A DNA stretch of 64,000 nucleotides from Listeria ivanovii subsp. londoniensis (GCF_000763495.1 NZ_CP009576.1:2771001-2835000); one strand, 5' to 3'; shown: positions 8,504-19,041, numbered from the stretch's first letter. Translations and numbers: made by a program. Notes: generated by a model from the letters alone, not told the origin.

Positions 8504-9775
8504 TTATTTTTTAAACATCTCTTCTTGTAATAATTCATAAAACGCCTCATTATTTGCTGTTTTTTTCAAATAGCGGACGAAACGCTCAGAAATATCAAGT
8601 CCGTCACTTTGTTTTGGCATCGCTTTTCTAATTTTCCAAAGTTGCTCTAAGCGCTCTTTAGATAATAGTAGTTCTTCTTTTCTTGTTCCTGAACGACGCA
8701 TATCAATAGCAGGAAAGACACGACGTTCAGCCAATTGACGATCCAAATGTAATTCCATGTTACCAGTTCCTTTAAATTCCTCATAAATGACATCGTCCAT
8801 CCGCGAACCTGTATCCACAAGTGCTGTTGCAAGGATTGTTAGACTACCACCTTCTTCAATATTACGTGCTGCACCGAAAAAACGTTTTGGCCTATGGAAA
8901 GCTGCTGGGTCAATCCCCCCCGAAAGCGTTCGACCACTAGGAGGAATAACTAAATTATAAGCTCTTGCTAATCTAGTAATACTATCCATCAAAATAACTA
9001 CATCTCGTTTTTGTTCCACAAGGCGCATCGCACGTTCTAAGACTAATTCGGCTACTTTAATGTGGTTCTCTGGCACCTCATCAAACGTAGAGCTTACAAC
9101 ATCTGCTTTTACCGAACGTTCGATATCCGTTACTTCTTCAGGGCGCTCATCTATTAGCAAGACAATCAATTCTGAATCCGGGTGATTAGTTGTAATCGCA
9201 TTGGCAATTTCTTTTAATAGAACGGTTTTACCAGCTTTTGGAGGAGCAACAATTAATCCCCGCTGTCCAAAACCTATTGGAGAGATTAAATCGATTGTTC
9301 TTGTAGAAATCGGCGTTTTTTCTGTTTCTAAATGAATTTGACGATCTGGGTAAAGTGGAGTCAATCCTGGAAAATGCACTCTTTCTTTCGCAACTTCTGG
9401 ATTCTCTCCATTGACTGCTTCGACATGCAATAATCCAAAATAACGTTCATTTTCTTTTGGTGGGCGGACTTTACCAGAGACTTTATCCCCTGTTCTAAGT
9501 TCAAAACGCCTGATTTGTGAAGCCGAAATATAAATATCTTCCGAACTGGATGAATAATTAATCGGTCGTAAGAAACCAAACCCTTCATTCGGGATGATTT
9601 CTAAAACACCTTCCATAAAGAAGAATCCCTCTTTTTCTGCATTTGATTTTAATAGCGCAAAAATCAGCTCTCTTTTGGTTAGTTTGCTATAATAGGCAAT
9701 TTTATGTTCTTTTGCTAGGGCATAAATATCTTTAATTGTTAAACTTTCTAAGTATGCAATGGACAGTTTAGCCAT
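8504..9775 (-). CDS. rho: Transcription termination factor Rho
   Basis: Hexameric RNA-dependent ATPase that terminates transcription. The 423-residue protein has an N-terminal Rho-N domain, a cold-shock-like RNA-binding domain (about 52-125, [16 protein letters not shown]), and a RecA-type ATPase with Walker A APPKAGKT near 181-188 and the DERPEEV motif near 214. Length and motifs match Bacillus Rho. The start ATG follows GGTGG. It lies between murZ and gtcA, as in other Listeria. Confidence 0.97.
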   Translation of the reverse strand: MAKLSIAYLESLTIKDIYALAKEHKIAYYSKLTKRELIFALLKSNAEKEGFFFMEGVLEIIPNEGFGFLRPINYSSSSEDIYISASQIRRFELRTGDKVSGKVRPPKENERYFGLLHVEAVNGENPEVAKERVHFPGLTPLYPDRQIHLETEKTPISTRTIDLISPIGFGQRGLIVAPPKAGKTVLLKEIANAITTNHPDSELIVLLIDERPEEVTDIERSVKADVVSSTFDEVPENHIKVAELVLERAMRLVEQKRDVVILMDSITRLARAYNLVIPPSGRTLSGGIDPAAFHRPKRFFGAARNIEEGGSLTILATALVDTGSRMDDVIYEEFKGTGNMELHLDRQLAERRVFPAIDMRRSGTRKEELLLSKERLEQLWKIRKAMPKQSDGLDISERFVRYLKKTANNEAFYELLQEEMFKK

Positions 9776-9842
9776 ATATGTACCACCTTTTTTTGAGTTA
9801 ATAATTTTTTCGGGAATAAGTAATTATGAGGCTAGTAGAGGG

Positions 9843-9882
9843 AAGGCCGAAACGAATTTCTTCGTTCAGCCTTTATTTTTTC
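9843..9882. terminator. Hairpin between murZ and rho
   Basis: Stem AAGGC...AACGAA paired with TTCGTT...GCCTT (9843-9856 with 9861-9873). A long T tract follows it on the plus strand, not on the minus strand where murZ and rho are transcribed; the minus side is only pyrimidine-rich. It may be a weak terminator for murZ or may stop antisense transcription. Confidence 0.55.
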
Positions 9883-11152
9883 AGATTTTTGTTTCCGCTG
9901 TACTGCTACGAGTGATATCGGCTCCAATTGCAGCGAGTTTTTCGATGATTTTACTGTAGCCACGTTCAATATGTTCTATACCATGAATTTCTGTTTGCCC
10001 CTCTGCTAGAAGTCCAGCAATTACAAGCGCTGCACCTGCACGCAAATCTGTCGCTGTCACTTTGGAACCTTGTAGTTTTGCTGGACCATTAATGACAGCA
10101 GATCTACCTTCTAATTTAAATTTCCCGCCCATTCGTTCCAATTCTGCAATATGCTTGAAACGACTTGGATAAATCGTATCGGTTACCACACTACTGCCTT
10201 CCGCTCGTGTCAAAAGTGCAGTCAGCGGTTGTTGCAAATCAGTTGGAAATCCCGGATAAGCATAGGTTTTAATATCTATTTTTTTTACTTTTTCTACTTC
10301 ACCAACAAAAATAGCATCTTCCTCAATATCCATTGGAACACCCATTTCTGTCAATTTTGCAATGATTCCTTCTAAATGAGTTGGAATAACATTTTCAATC
10401 CGAACTCCTTTTCCAGAAGCTGCAGCGAGAACCATGAATGTTCCAGCTTCGATTCTATCTGGAATAATTGTATGATGACAACCGTGAAGATGCTCTACCC
10501 CGGTAATCCGAATGGTATCTGTTCCTGCTCCTTTGATAATCGCCCCCATATTACTTAGAAGTGTAGCCACATCAATAATTTCAGGCTCTTTTGCGGCATT
10601 TTCTATTATGGTTTTCCCTTTAGCTCGAACAGCTGCAAGCATAATATTAATAGTCGCACCAACACTCACCACATCTAAATAAATTCGTGCACCAATAAGT
10701 TCATCTGCACGCAAATAAATCGCACCTTGTTCATTAGTTACTTTCGCTCCTAATGCCTCAAAACCTTTAATATGTTGATCAATTGGGCGTGGACCAAGAT
10801 AACAGCCTCCTGGAAGTCCAACAACCGCTTTTTTAAATCGGCCTAACATCGCTCCCATTAAATAATAAGAAGCACGTAATTTCTTTACATTCCCAGTTGG
10901 TAACGGCATCGAAATCATATCAGTCGGATCAATCACTGCCGTTTTATTATCATAACGAACATTGCCGCCTAGTTCTTCTAAAATATCATAAAGTGTATAT
11001 ACATCAGAAATATCTGGCAAACCTTCTAAAACAACTTCAGATTCTGCCAAAATTGCAGCTGGAATCAAGGCAACCGCGCTATTTTTCGCACCATCTACTT
11101 GCATAGTACCCGCTAATTTTTTGCCGCCTCGAATAACTAATTTTTCCGTCAC
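9881..11152 (-). CDS. murZ: UDP-N-acetylglucosamine 1-carboxyvinyltransferase (MurZ paralogue)
   Basis: Transfers enolpyruvate from PEP to UDP-GlcNAc, the first committed step of peptidoglycan synthesis and the fosfomycin target. The fosfomycin-reactive cysteine is in GGCYLGPRP (Cys117 in the 423-residue product), and the N-terminal [16 protein letters not shown] motif is intact. The frame is open from an ATG at 11200, but that ATG has no ribosome binding site. A GTG at 11152 follows AAGAAGG with good spacing and yields the usual [13 protein letters not shown] beginning. Listeria have two paralogues; the rho-linked copy is the MurZ (MurA2) type. Confidence 0.92.
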   Translation of the reverse strand: MTEKLVIRGGKKLAGTMQVDGAKNSAVALIPAAILAESEVVLEGLPDISDVYTLYDILEELGGNVRYDNKTAVIDPTDMISMPLPTGNVKKLRASYYLMGAMLGRFKKAVVGLPGGCYLGPRPIDQHIKGFEALGAKVTNEQGAIYLRADELIGARIYLDVVSVGATINIMLAAVRAKGKTIIENAAKEPEIIDVATLLSNMGAIIKGAGTDTIRITGVEHLHGCHHTIIPDRIEAGTFMVLAAASGKGVRIENVIPTHLEGIIAKLTEMGVPMDIEEDAIFVGEVEKVKKIDIKTYAYPGFPTDLQQPLTALLTRAEGSSVVTDTIYPSRFKHIAELERMGGKFKLEGRSAVINGPAKLQGSKVTATDLRAGAALVIAGLLAEGQTEIHGIEHIERGYSKIIEKLAAIGADITRSSTAETKI

Positions 11153-11232
11153 AAATGCACCCTTCTTTCCTGAAGCTTCTAATACTTTATCATTATCCAT
11201 TAATTTGTTTTACTTTGCAAGATTCTTTCACT

Positions 11233-11262
11233 AAAAAAAGCTTGGAACCATTGGCTCCAAGT
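11233..11262 (-). terminator. Terminator after lafC
   Basis: Stem CTTGGA/TCCAAG (11241-11246 with 11256-11261) followed by seven T on the minus strand, ending the laf operon. Confidence 0.8.
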
Positions 11263-11267
11263 TTCTA

Positions 11268-12341
11268 TTATTGCGATACATTTTTTGCTGATACTTTTGC
11301 AAGGGCTTCAATTCGCGGCTTGATTTTCCTAGAGGCGGTATCTTTAACTAATAAAGCTCCAGCTCCAAACACAATACAGCTGTAGTAGGTAATGATTCGC
11401 CATAAAACTAGTGCCATAAGAAGTTTTGCTGGTCCTAATAGCATTCCAAATAATAGTGTAAAAGTATATTCAGCTCCTCCAGCTCCTCCAGGCGTAGGCA
11501 TCACGGTTGCAAACATGATGATGAAAGCATGGTATGTAATTGCCATATAAAGTCCGATACCAGTTACACCAATTGCATGTAAAATAAAGAACGGAATTGA
11601 AAAGTAAATCCAAAGCTGCAAAGTCGTAAACAAACAACAACGCACAATTAATCTCCAGTCTTTCCCAATTCGGTTACTTTCTTCATGGAAAGTAATGATT
11701 TTTTCATCTAGCATATTCCGTAAATTAGTTACTTTTTCTTTCTTCATAAATAATTTTGTTGGTATTAGTAAAATATGCACTAATTTGGTCGTGAATTTTT
11801 GGCTTCTACCAACTAAAATTAGACAGGTAATAACCGCCACATGAACAGAAAATCCAAGTAATACCAAAAATTTCAATTGTGTCACACCAGTCATTAAATA
11901 GTGAATGCCAAAAATTAAAATGACTAAAAAGTTAAGTACAACCATTGCCTGATAAATAATGAATTTTACTAACAAAACTGAACTACCGCGCCCAGCATCC
12001 ATACCTTGCTTTGTTAACATGACGAGTTGCGCTGGTTGTCCACCTGTTGACATCGGTGTAATTGTATTAAAAAATTGACCAATCATCGTAATCCGAAAAG
12101 AGGAAAAAAAACGTTGATTTTTATTTGCTGGTTTAGATGCCGTTTGTAAAACCGCTGCTTCCAAAAACCAATATAAAAACATCGCACCAAATGCAGCCGC
12201 AAGCCACCAAGGATTCACCTTTAACAAAGAGGCAAAGAATGTTGAGACATCTACATCTTTGAATTGCCAAATAATAAATCCGATACTAATCGCAAGTACA
12301 ATAGCAATATTAAAAAGATTCTTCTTCATGCCTCCACTCAT
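11268..12341 (-). CDS. lafC: LafC-like integral membrane protein (UPF0104/lysylphosphatidylglycerol synthase TM family)
   Basis: A 357-residue membrane protein with about eight hydrophobic helices and the family segments FFNTITPMSTGGQPAQ (near 90-105) and PTPGGAGGAEY (near 280-290), as in the flippase-like domain related to MprF. It is the third gene of the laf operon, 4 bp after lafB. In L. monocytogenes this position is named lafC, with no firm biochemical role; a part in glycolipid or polyprenyl-lipid movement is an inference. The ATG at 12341 follows AAGGAG with good spacing; the second ATG has its GGAGG too close. Confidence 0.82.
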   Translation of the reverse strand: MSGGMKKNLFNIAIVLAISIGFIIWQFKDVDVSTFFASLLKVNPWWLAAAFGAMFLYWFLEAAVLQTASKPANKNQRFFSSFRITMIGQFFNTITPMSTGGQPAQLVMLTKQGMDAGRGSSVLLVKFIIYQAMVVLNFLVILIFGIHYLMTGVTQLKFLVLLGFSVHVAVITCLILVGRSQKFTTKLVHILLIPTKLFMKKEKVTNLRNMLDEKIITFHEESNRIGKDWRLIVRCCLFTTLQLWIYFSIPFFILHAIGVTGIGLYMAITYHAFIIMFATVMPTPGGAGGAEYTFTLLFGMLLGPAKLLMALVLWRIITYYSCIVFGAGALLVKDTASRKIKPRIEALAKVSAKNVSQ

Positions 12342-12344
12342 TCT

Positions 12345-13373
12345 TCATCGCTCCTTTGTTAATAAACCTTGATAAAAAGAGTACCATATCTCAGCTAGTC
12401 GGTCTTCTGAATAATAGGTTGCGCCTTTTTTTGCTGCTTGTAGCATTTCATTATAATAATTAGTATCTGTTTTCAAACGCTGGATTGCTTGAATAAAACC
12501 TTGATTATCTGCTTCTTTTACATAATAACCATCTAAAATTTCTTCGTATAGATCTAAATTTCGTAGCAAAATGGGAATATCAGAGCTCATCGCTTCTAGA
12601 ATTGCCATTGGGAACAGCTCATTATAGGATGGCATAAAGAAAATATCCGCCATATTTATACAAGCATTCATCTCTGACCGATCGACAATTCCGATAAATT
12701 TTACATTATCTGGTGGGTTGTCATAAATTTTCTTTAGTTCCTCATAACCAGAAGTGATTTTTCCAAATGAAAAACCGCCTGCCCAGACAAATTGAACATC
12801 CGGAAGTTGTCTAGCTACTTCAACAAAATCAAGTACTCCTTTTCGATGCTGCACCTGGCCAATTCCAATAACCGTGAATTTATCTTCTGTAATTCCGTAT
12901 TTTTCTCGAGCAACATTTTTTTCCGCTTGAGAAATTGGAAAAAAAGTTTTTTTAGAAACAAAATTTGGAATGTAGTGGATTTTTTCTTCTGGAATGTTAT
13001 ATGCAGTTAATTTAGGAATAAATGATGGATTTACTACAACAATTTCATCCATCCGCTTATAAAAGCTAATTAAATATTTATAAAAAACTACCCGTGCAAT
13101 CCAAGGTAATTTTAAACTACCTTCCATTGTCTCAGGCAAAAAATGGACATACCCAACACGAATACCACGTTTTTTCTTAAAAAAAGTAGAAAGAAAAAAA
13201 CGGAAATCAACAGTATGGTAATGTGTGATATCCGATTTTTTAAAACTATTAATCTGCATATCAATTTCATTTCTATATCGTTCTTCTAGCAAGTTTACAA
13301 GTTCTCGGTAAGCTGATGCTACACCTTGACCTTTGACTTTCTCTGCCGAAGATAGCATTGTCAACTTAATCAC
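12345..13373 (-). CDS. lafB: LafB, alpha-galactosyltransferase for lipoteichoic acid glycolipid anchor
   Basis: GT4-family (GT-B fold) glycosyltransferase of 342 residues with the donor-binding half from about 160 onward and the conserved EX7E-type segment YNELFPMAILEAMSSDIP. In Listeria, LafB adds galactose to glucosyl-diacylglycerol to make the disaccharide lipid on which lipoteichoic acid is built. It starts 8 bp inside the end of lafA, so translation is coupled. Assignment to LafB rests on order lafA-lafB-lafC and family. Confidence 0.87.
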   Translation of the reverse strand: MIKLTMLSSAEKVKGQGVASAYRELVNLLEERYRNEIDMQINSFKKSDITHYHTVDFRFFLSTFFKKKRGIRVGYVHFLPETMEGSLKLPWIARVVFYKYLISFYKRMDEIVVVNPSFIPKLTAYNIPEEKIHYIPNFVSKKTFFPISQAEKNVAREKYGITEDKFTVIGIGQVQHRKGVLDFVEVARQLPDVQFVWAGGFSFGKITSGYEELKKIYDNPPDNVKFIGIVDRSEMNACINMADIFFMPSYNELFPMAILEAMSSDIPILLRNLDLYEEILDGYYVKEADNQGFIQAIQRLKTDTNYYNEMLQAAKKGATYYSEDRLAEIWYSFYQGLLTKER

Positions 13374-14649
13374 GCCGCGAAGACCTCTCTTTTCTGTGAA
13401 CTTGTGTAGAAGAAGAAAGCGAAAATACTTGGGAAGCTATTTTGCTTTTAATTAATGTTGGCTTTACTTTGATTGAACCATTTTGCCGCTTAACACGGTA
13501 GATTTCGCGAATTTCATTGTAGGTAGATTCCACATTGAGACCAAACTGTCCTGCAGAAATCGATTCTACTTTTACTCTTCCATTCGCAGCTACCCTATTT
13601 GCCGTGTCTTTATCCGATAAGATTTGGACTAATAATCCTGCTAGTTCATCATCTTCATCGAACAAAAAGGCTGTATCTCGATCACTCAAAAATCCTTCAA
13701 TACTTTCGTCGCGCTTAGCAACTACCGGCAAAGAGGCTGCCATTGCTTCAGCATAAGTCAATCCCTGTGTTTCAGTTGTCGAAGCACTCACAAATAGATC
13801 ACCTAATTGATAATATAAACTAATATTTTCCCAATCGACTGCACCAGTAAAAATAACATGTTCTTCTAGATTTTTATTCTCTACTATTTTTTCTAAGTCT
13901 TTACGAACAGGACCATCACCAACAATTACGAGCTTAGCACTCGGTTCTTTTTGAAGTACTTCTGGCATCGCATTAATGATTGCATCAATATTTTTCTCAT
14001 GGGCGATTCTTCCAAGTGAAAGGATTACTGCATCGTTTGCACCGATTCCGAGTGATTTTTTTAAATCTAAAATTTGTTGTTTTTCAACCGGAGCAAAAGA
14101 AGATATATCTGTACCAGTTGGAATAGTGTACATTAATTTATAAATGCCTTGTTCTTCTAGATGATGTCTTACTTTTGTTGTTGGCGTAATTATTGCATCG
14201 TAACTATCACAAAATGTCTTTGTCATTTTGCCAACCATTGAAGGAGTTAAGATTTTTCCTTTTGCGATATAATGCAAGTAATCTACATACATTGTATGAT
14301 AGGTATGGATGGATGGAATATGATATTTTTTAGCAATTCGCTTACCCAAAAGGCCCAATGAAAATTCTGTATGGGTATGGATAATATCTAAATCCAAGCG
14401 TCCTACTAATTTAATAAATTTATTCATTCCTGCTACAGCTACGCGACGTTCAGGGAAAAATACAAAAGGAATACTGGGCAAACGAAATACACGTCCTTCT
14501 TCGCTTTCTCTATCAGCGTTAGGATCCGTTGTTGTAAATATATATACAGTGTGCCCTTGTTTTCTCAGTTCGTTTTCCATAATCATGATTGATGTAGCTA
14601 CACCGCTAATCTGCGGACTGTAGGTATCCGTAAAAATCCCTATATTCAT
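13366..14649 (-). CDS. lafA: LafA, glucosyltransferase forming glucosyl-diacylglycerol
   Basis: GT4-family membrane-associated glycosyltransferase of 427 residues. The N-terminal half has the glycine-rich start (MNIGIFTDTYSPQISGVATS); the C-terminal half has GRIAHEKN, a VGDGP donor loop and the EX7E motif TETQGLTYAEAMAASLP. It transfers glucose from UDP-glucose to diacylglycerol, the first step of the glycolipid anchor. First gene of the laf operon. The C-terminal tail is rich in Ser, Arg and Lys and may contact the membrane. Confidence 0.88.
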   Translation of the reverse strand: MNIGIFTDTYSPQISGVATSIMIMENELRKQGHTVYIFTTTDPNADRESEEGRVFRLPSIPFVFFPERRVAVAGMNKFIKLVGRLDLDIIHTHTEFSLGLLGKRIAKKYHIPSIHTYHTMYVDYLHYIAKGKILTPSMVGKMTKTFCDSYDAIITPTTKVRHHLEEQGIYKLMYTIPTGTDISSFAPVEKQQILDLKKSLGIGANDAVILSLGRIAHEKNIDAIINAMPEVLQKEPSAKLVIVGDGPVRKDLEKIVENKNLEEHVIFTGAVDWENISLYYQLGDLFVSASTTETQGLTYAEAMAASLPVVAKRDESIEGFLSDRDTAFLFDEDDELAGLLVQILSDKDTANRVAANGRVKVESISAGQFGLNVESTYNEIREIYRVKRQNGSIKVKPTLIKSKIASQVFSLSSSTQVHRKERSSRRD

Positions 14650-14902
14650 TACTAATCGCCTACTCTCTTCCTCGTTTGTTCATTCATCATTTAGTATATT
14701 ATTATAACATAATTCTAATCATTCGTATTTCATAACTAATTTAATTATGACTCATTTAGTATGATAAAACATGCGACTGTAGCATGATTTTTAATCGGGA
14801 AATCTGCACTCTGCTTTTTTCTATTCCAAAGCTATAGCTATCATACCATATTCAAGATAATAACGATAATTAATTTCCTTCTATATAATAGCTTTATCAC
14901 CA
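14650..14902. promoter_or_regulatory. AT-rich region upstream of lafA
   Basis: A 250-bp non-coding stretch. The best signal is TATAAT on the minus strand at 14701-14706, about 52 bp before the lafA ATG, without a good -35. I see no reading frame or further structured element here. Confidence 0.4.
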
Positions 14903-14950
14903 CATAAAAATAACTGGCAAAATCAACTAGTGACTTTTGCCAGTTATTTT
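14903..14950 (-). terminator. Terminator after fbaA
   Basis: Long stem ATAACTGGCAAAA with TTTTGCCAGTTAT (14910-14922 with 14935-14947) flanked by T tracts on both strands. It ends fbaA and could work in both directions. Confidence 0.88.
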
Positions 14951-14971
14951 TATATCCTCATAAATTCAGTC

Positions 14972-15826
14972 TTACGCTTTACCGTTAGAACCAAACTCTT
15001 GAATTTTTTCTGTAACAGTTTTGATAATCGCGTCCACACCAGGACCGATTACTTTACGCGGATCATAAACTTTGTCGTCAGTAGCTAATTTTTCGCGAAC
15101 AGCTGCAGTCCAAACGATTTGGCATTCAGTGTTAACGTTGATTTTGCTGTGACCTAATTCAATTGCTTTTTTAACTTGGTGTTCAGGAATTCCAGAACCA
15201 CCGTGAAGTACAAGTGGAGCACCTGTAAGTTCAGAGATTTCTTTCATTTCATCAAAACCAAGAACAGGTTCGCCGTGGTAAGGACCGTGAACAGAACCTA
15301 ATGCTGCAGCAAGTGCATCAATGTTAGCTTCTTTAACAACACGTAAGCATTCTTGTGGATCAGCATAGTTGATTCCACCAGTTACTCCGTCTTCGTCTCC
15401 ACCAACAGTTCCAATTTCAGCTTCTACAGATACGCCTTTAGCATGCGCATAATCAACAACTTGTTTAGTCATTGCAATATTTTCGTCGATTGGATGGTGA
15501 GAGCCGTCGATCATTACAGAAGAGAATCCTGCATCGATAGCAGCCTTACAAGAATCAAAGCTTGAACCATGATCAAGGTGAATCGCAACAGGTACAGTGA
15601 TTTTCAGGTCTTCTACCAGTCCTTCAGTCATTTTTACAACTGTTTTGAATCCTCCCATGTATTTAGCAGCTCCTTCAGAAACTCCTAAAATAACTGGTGC
15701 TTTTTCTGCTTCTGCAGCTTTCAAAATAGCTTGAGTCCATTCAAGGTTGTTGATGTTGAATTGACCAACAGCATATTTTCCAGCTAATGCTTTTTTCAGC
15801 ATGTCTGTCATGTTAACGATAGGCAT
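14972..15826 (-). CDS. fbaA: Class II fructose-1,6-bisphosphate aldolase
   Basis: Zinc-dependent glycolytic enzyme that cleaves fructose-1,6-bisphosphate to glyceraldehyde-3-phosphate and dihydroxyacetone phosphate. The 284-residue protein has the catalytic/zinc motif AIHLDHG (Asp85, His86), [11 protein letters not shown] with the second zinc histidine near 180, and VLHGGSGIP with the third near 208. Strong GGGAGG site before the ATG. It has its own terminator and lies alone between the laf operon and the diacylglycerol kinase gene. Confidence 0.96.
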   Translation of the reverse strand: MPIVNMTDMLKKALAGKYAVGQFNINNLEWTQAILKAAEAEKAPVILGVSEGAAKYMGGFKTVVKMTEGLVEDLKITVPVAIHLDHGSSFDSCKAAIDAGFSSVMIDGSHHPIDENIAMTKQVVDYAHAKGVSVEAEIGTVGGDEDGVTGGINYADPQECLRVVKEANIDALAAALGSVHGPYHGEPVLGFDEMKEISELTGAPLVLHGGSGIPEHQVKKAIELGHSKINVNTECQIVWTAAVREKLATDDKVYDPRKVIGPGVDAIIKTVTEKIQEFGSNGKA

Positions 15827-15995
15827 AATACAATTTCCTCCCTCAGGAATTTAGGAAAACCATTTTTGATTTCCCCTAAGATTTGAATTTCCGCCGTGAA
15901 AAATAGTGGCAGCTATTTTCCCCTAACAAAGTATATGATAACAGATTTGTGATGAATTTACCATATAAACAAGAAAATTTTATAGTGAAAACGCT

Positions 15996-16916
15996 TTAGC
16001 CTCTAAGACGTTCTTTAATTCTTGCTTTGTCTGCAAAAATTTCTAAGGCCTCTGGAATAATCTCTAGTGTATAAGGTGCTTTTCCTCCGTAAACACCATC
16101 ATAGCTTACATTTAATTCCGATGAACTTTTAATTTCCACTTTATTTGTACGTGCATGAATTACATGCGGACTATTCAAATGTGTTCCTTTTTTAATTGAA
16201 ACAAATAATTGGAACAGTTTTTGTGGCGATATTTTTTTCAAAATCAAAAGCTCAAACATCCCGCTATTCAGTTGTGCAGGTGGACAAAGCGTCTCCATCC
16301 CGCCTACTGAATTAGATTTATTAACAAAAAACAGCAAAATTTCCTCTTGAATTATTTGATTATTGTAGCTTATTTCTACTTTGACCGGTGATAGTTTGGG
16401 TAGAACTTTAAGTCCGCTGAAAAGATAAGCCAATCTACCCCATTTGGACTTCATCGATTCTTTTACCGCATAAGTTATTTCGGTTATCTTTCCACCTGCT
16501 GCATTATTAATGAAAAATTCGGTCTCGTTTGCTTTTCCAATATCGACCCAAATTGTCTCTTGTTTAGCAATAATATGAAGTGCTTCCAGTGGATCTTTAG
16601 CGAAATTCAATGCTCTTGCATAATCATTAGTTGTCCCGACTGGTAAAATCCCTAATTTTGGCGGATTATTCACTTGCATTAATCCATTAACGACTTCATT
16701 CACGGTTCCATCTCCACCTGCTGCAATTACTATATCGTACCCTTCATCTGCTGCTTGTTTTGCAATTGCTGTAGTACTTTTTGGCACCGGCGTAGATGGA
16801 ACTAGAGTTACTTCAAAATCTGCCTTAGTCAAAATTTGTTCGGCATCTGGAAGTAATTTTCGAAACTTGTTTTTCCCAGCTGCGAGGTTGTATATTATCA
16901 TCGCTCTTTTCTGCAA
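15996..16916 (-). CDS. Diacylglycerol kinase family lipid kinase (DgkB/YegS type)
   Basis: Soluble lipid kinase of 306 residues with the catalytic-domain motif GGDGT at residues 67-71 and the PVGTTNDYARAL loop near 97, typical of the DgkB/YegS/BmrU family. It probably phosphorylates diacylglycerol released during lipoteichoic acid synthesis to phosphatidic acid, returning it to phospholipid synthesis, which fits the nearby laf genes; a sphingosine-kinase-like substrate cannot be excluded. TTG start at 16916 with AGGGAG at 7 bp; the internal ATG five codons on has a poorer site. Confidence 0.85.
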   Translation of the reverse strand: MQKRAMIIYNLAAGKNKFRKLLPDAEQILTKADFEVTLVPSTPVPKSTTAIAKQAADEGYDIVIAAGGDGTVNEVVNGLMQVNNPPKLGILPVGTTNDYARALNFAKDPLEALHIIAKQETIWVDIGKANETEFFINNAAGGKITEITYAVKESMKSKWGRLAYLFSGLKVLPKLSPVKVEISYNNQIIQEEILLFFVNKSNSVGGMETLCPPAQLNSGMFELLILKKISPQKLFQLFVSIKKGTHLNSPHVIHARTNKVEIKSSSELNVSYDGVYGGKAPYTLEIIPEALEIFADKARIKERLRG

Positions 16917-17040
16917 ATTGCCGCTCCCTCTTTCCTATTTATATTGTCTAGTTTCCTATTTCGCCACGGAGATGTCAACTTGTTTGACTGGGAGAATTAG
17001 TAGTAATTAAAGAAATAATTTTTAGTCCAATAGTAAATAC

Positions 17041-17077
17041 TAAAAAACTCCCAGACTAAAATTAGTTGGGAGTTTTT
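17041..17077 (-). terminator. Terminator after pyrG
   Basis: Stem AACTCCCA/TGGGAGTT (17046-17053 with 17067-17074), extended inwards by ACTAA/TTAGT and followed by six T on the minus strand. Confidence 0.88.
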
Positions 17078-17082
17078 CTGTT

Positions 17083-18681
17083 TTATTTATTGTTAAGTGC
17101 CGCACCGATAAAGTCTTTAAATAAACTTTGCGGACGGTTTGGGCGAGAAATAAATTCTGGGTGATATTGGCAAGCGACAAACCAAGGATGGTCAGTTAGT
17201 TCGACTACTTCAACTAGCCGGCCATCTGGACTTGTTGCAGAAACAATCATGCCAGCTTCTTCCATTTGTTCTCTATATTCGTTATTAAACTCGTAACGAT
17301 GACGGTGGCGCTCTTCTACAAGTGTCTTACCATAAGCAGCCTCCGTTTTCGTTCCTTGCTTAATACGTGCCGGATACAAGCCGAGGCGAAGTGTGCCGCC
17401 CATGTTTTCAATATTTTTTTGTTCCGGTAATAAATCAATAATATTATGTTTTGTTTCTGGTTCGATTTCTGCTGAGTGGGCACCTTCAAGACCAAGTACA
17501 TTACGAGCAAATTCAACAGTTGCTAGTTGCATTCCTAAACAAATACCGAAATACGGAACTTTATTTTCACGTGCATATTGAATCGCAGCGATTTTACCTT
17601 CAATTGCCCGGTCACCAAATCCACCAGGAACCAAGATACCATCAACATCTTTCATTATTTCTGCTACGTTTTCTTTCGTTACTTTTTCGGAATCAATCCA
17701 ATCGATTTCGATTTCAGCGTCATGATCATAACCTGCATGGCGAAGTGCTTCTGCTACAGATAGGTAGGCATCTTGTAAAGAAACATATTTACCTACAAGA
17801 CCAATACGAACTTTTTTGGATAGATTTTTCACGCGATGTACTAGATCTTTCCAATCAGTCATTTCAGCTTGTGGTGCTTCTAATTGTAAATGTTCTAGGA
17901 CAATATCATCCATTTTTTGTTTTTGAAGTGAAAGTGGTACATTGTAAAGTGTTTCTTCATCACGAGACTCAATAACCTCTGAAGCTTTAATGTCACAAAA
18001 TAGAGCAATTTTATCTTTCATCTCTTGGGAAACTGGCTGCTCCGTACGAACAACGATAATGTTTGGTTGAATTCCTAAGCTACGAAGTTCTTTTACGCTA
18101 TGTTGCGTTGGTTTAGTTTTCATTTCGCCAGCTGCTTTGATGTATGGAATTAAAGTTGTGTGAATGTAAAGAACATTTTCCGCACCTACATCCCCTTTAA
18201 TTTGGCGAATCGCTTCTAGAAATGGTAATGATTCGATATCTCCAACAGTTCCACCAATTTCAGTAATAATAATGTCTGAATTAGTCATACGAGCTGCACG
18301 AAAAACACGATCTTTTAATTCATTAGTAATATGTGGAATAACTTGCACTGTTCCACCTAAGTAGTCCCCGCGACGTTCTTTTTTGATAACTTCTGAGTAT
18401 ACTTTACCTGTTGTTACATTGCTGTATTTATTTAAATTAATGTCAATAAAGCGTTCGTAGTGACCCAGGTCCAAGTCCGTTTCTGCGCCGTCATCTGTCA
18501 CATAAACTTCCCCGTGTTGATATGGGCTCATTGTTCCTGGGTCCACATTAATGTATGGATCAAATTTTTGAATGGTAACGCTAAGTCCACGATTTTTCAG
18601 CAAACGTCCTAGTGAAGCTGCTGTGATTCCTTTTCCAATTGACGAAACTACGCCACCTGTAACGAAAATATACTTTGTCAT
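17083..18681 (-). CDS. pyrG: CTP synthase
   Basis: Makes CTP from UTP, ATP and glutamine. The 532-residue protein has an N-terminal synthase domain ([17 protein letters not shown] at the start) and a C-terminal class I glutamine amidotransferase domain with the nucleophile in [10 protein letters not shown] (Cys near 380) and the catalytic HPE in CQYHPEF near the C terminus. Full length. The start ATG is preceded by AAGGAG with a rather long spacing. Transcription is likely controlled by the CTP-sensing attenuator in the 220-nt leader described separately. Confidence 0.97.
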   Translation of the reverse strand: MTKYIFVTGGVVSSIGKGITAASLGRLLKNRGLSVTIQKFDPYINVDPGTMSPYQHGEVYVTDDGAETDLDLGHYERFIDINLNKYSNVTTGKVYSEVIKKERRGDYLGGTVQVIPHITNELKDRVFRAARMTNSDIIITEIGGTVGDIESLPFLEAIRQIKGDVGAENVLYIHTTLIPYIKAAGEMKTKPTQHSVKELRSLGIQPNIIVVRTEQPVSQEMKDKIALFCDIKASEVIESRDEETLYNVPLSLQKQKMDDIVLEHLQLEAPQAEMTDWKDLVHRVKNLSKKVRIGLVGKYVSLQDAYLSVAEALRHAGYDHDAEIEIDWIDSEKVTKENVAEIMKDVDGILVPGGFGDRAIEGKIAAIQYARENKVPYFGICLGMQLATVEFARNVLGLEGAHSAEIEPETKHNIIDLLPEQKNIENMGGTLRLGLYPARIKQGTKTEAAYGKTLVEERHRHRYEFNNEYREQMEEAGMIVSATSPDGRLVEVVELTDHPWFVACQYHPEFISRPNRPQSLFKDFIGAALNNK

Positions 18682-18904
18682 GTTAAAAAAATCTACTCCT
18701 TCCTGAAATAAAAAACTTGCAGGGTTCTGACTATTTTCCTGCTGGGGTGGGAAATTGCCAGATAAAACAATATTGCGATTTTCTTTGTCGTACTTATCGC
18801 AATTTCAAGTATTTTGTAAACCAAAATAAAAAACACTCCGCCTACTTCATAAAAGTAAGGGAGCGCTGAATCTCATAAATATCCGTCCCTATAAAAGGGA
18901 GCCC
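18682..18904 (-). promoter_or_regulatory. pyrG leader with CTP-responsive attenuator
   Basis: The predicted transcript begins GGGC (18904-18901) and continues TCCC. About 40 nt downstream is a terminator hairpin (18825-18867) whose 5' strand contains CTCCCTT and whose 3' side runs into a T tract. In Bacillus pyrG, low CTP makes polymerase add extra G residues at the GGGC start, and the poly-G end pairs with the pyrimidine-rich strand of the terminator to block it. The parts needed for this are all present here. A second hairpin (TTGCGAT/ATCGCAA) lies further downstream. Confidence 0.82.
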
Positions 18905-18911
18905 AAATAAA

Positions 18912-18940
18912 ATACTACTAATGATGGTAAGATAAGTCAA
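18912..18940 (-). promoter_or_regulatory. pyrG promoter
   Basis: TTGACT (18935-18940) and TAGTAT (18912-18917) with 17 bp spacing on the minus strand. The GGGC start site lies 7 bp downstream, as expected for pyrG reiterative initiation. Confidence 0.8.
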
Positions 18941-18982
18941 GCCTTTATTTTTTGAAACCGCCATCAATCCCTTTAAATCGTA

Positions 18983-19033
18983 ATAAAAAATCAGATAGAC
19001 GCTCTCGATAAAAAGGAGAGTATCTATCTGATT
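18983..19033 (-). terminator. Terminator after rpoE
   Basis: Long stem based on AATCAGATAGA paired with TCTATCTGATT and an inner CTCTC/GAGAG, followed by six T on the minus strand. Confidence 0.9.
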
Positions 19034-19041
19034 GGAAAATT

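Noticed and set aside
15984-15997. cre-like TGAAAACGCTTTAG near the end of the diacylglycerol kinase gene
   Set aside because: The last two consensus bases are missing, it touches a coding end and is far from the fbaA start.
17451-17975. A 174-codon plus-strand frame antisense to pyrG
   Set aside because: It is the codon-bias shadow of pyrG, has low-complexity His/Leu/Gln content and no ribosome binding site.
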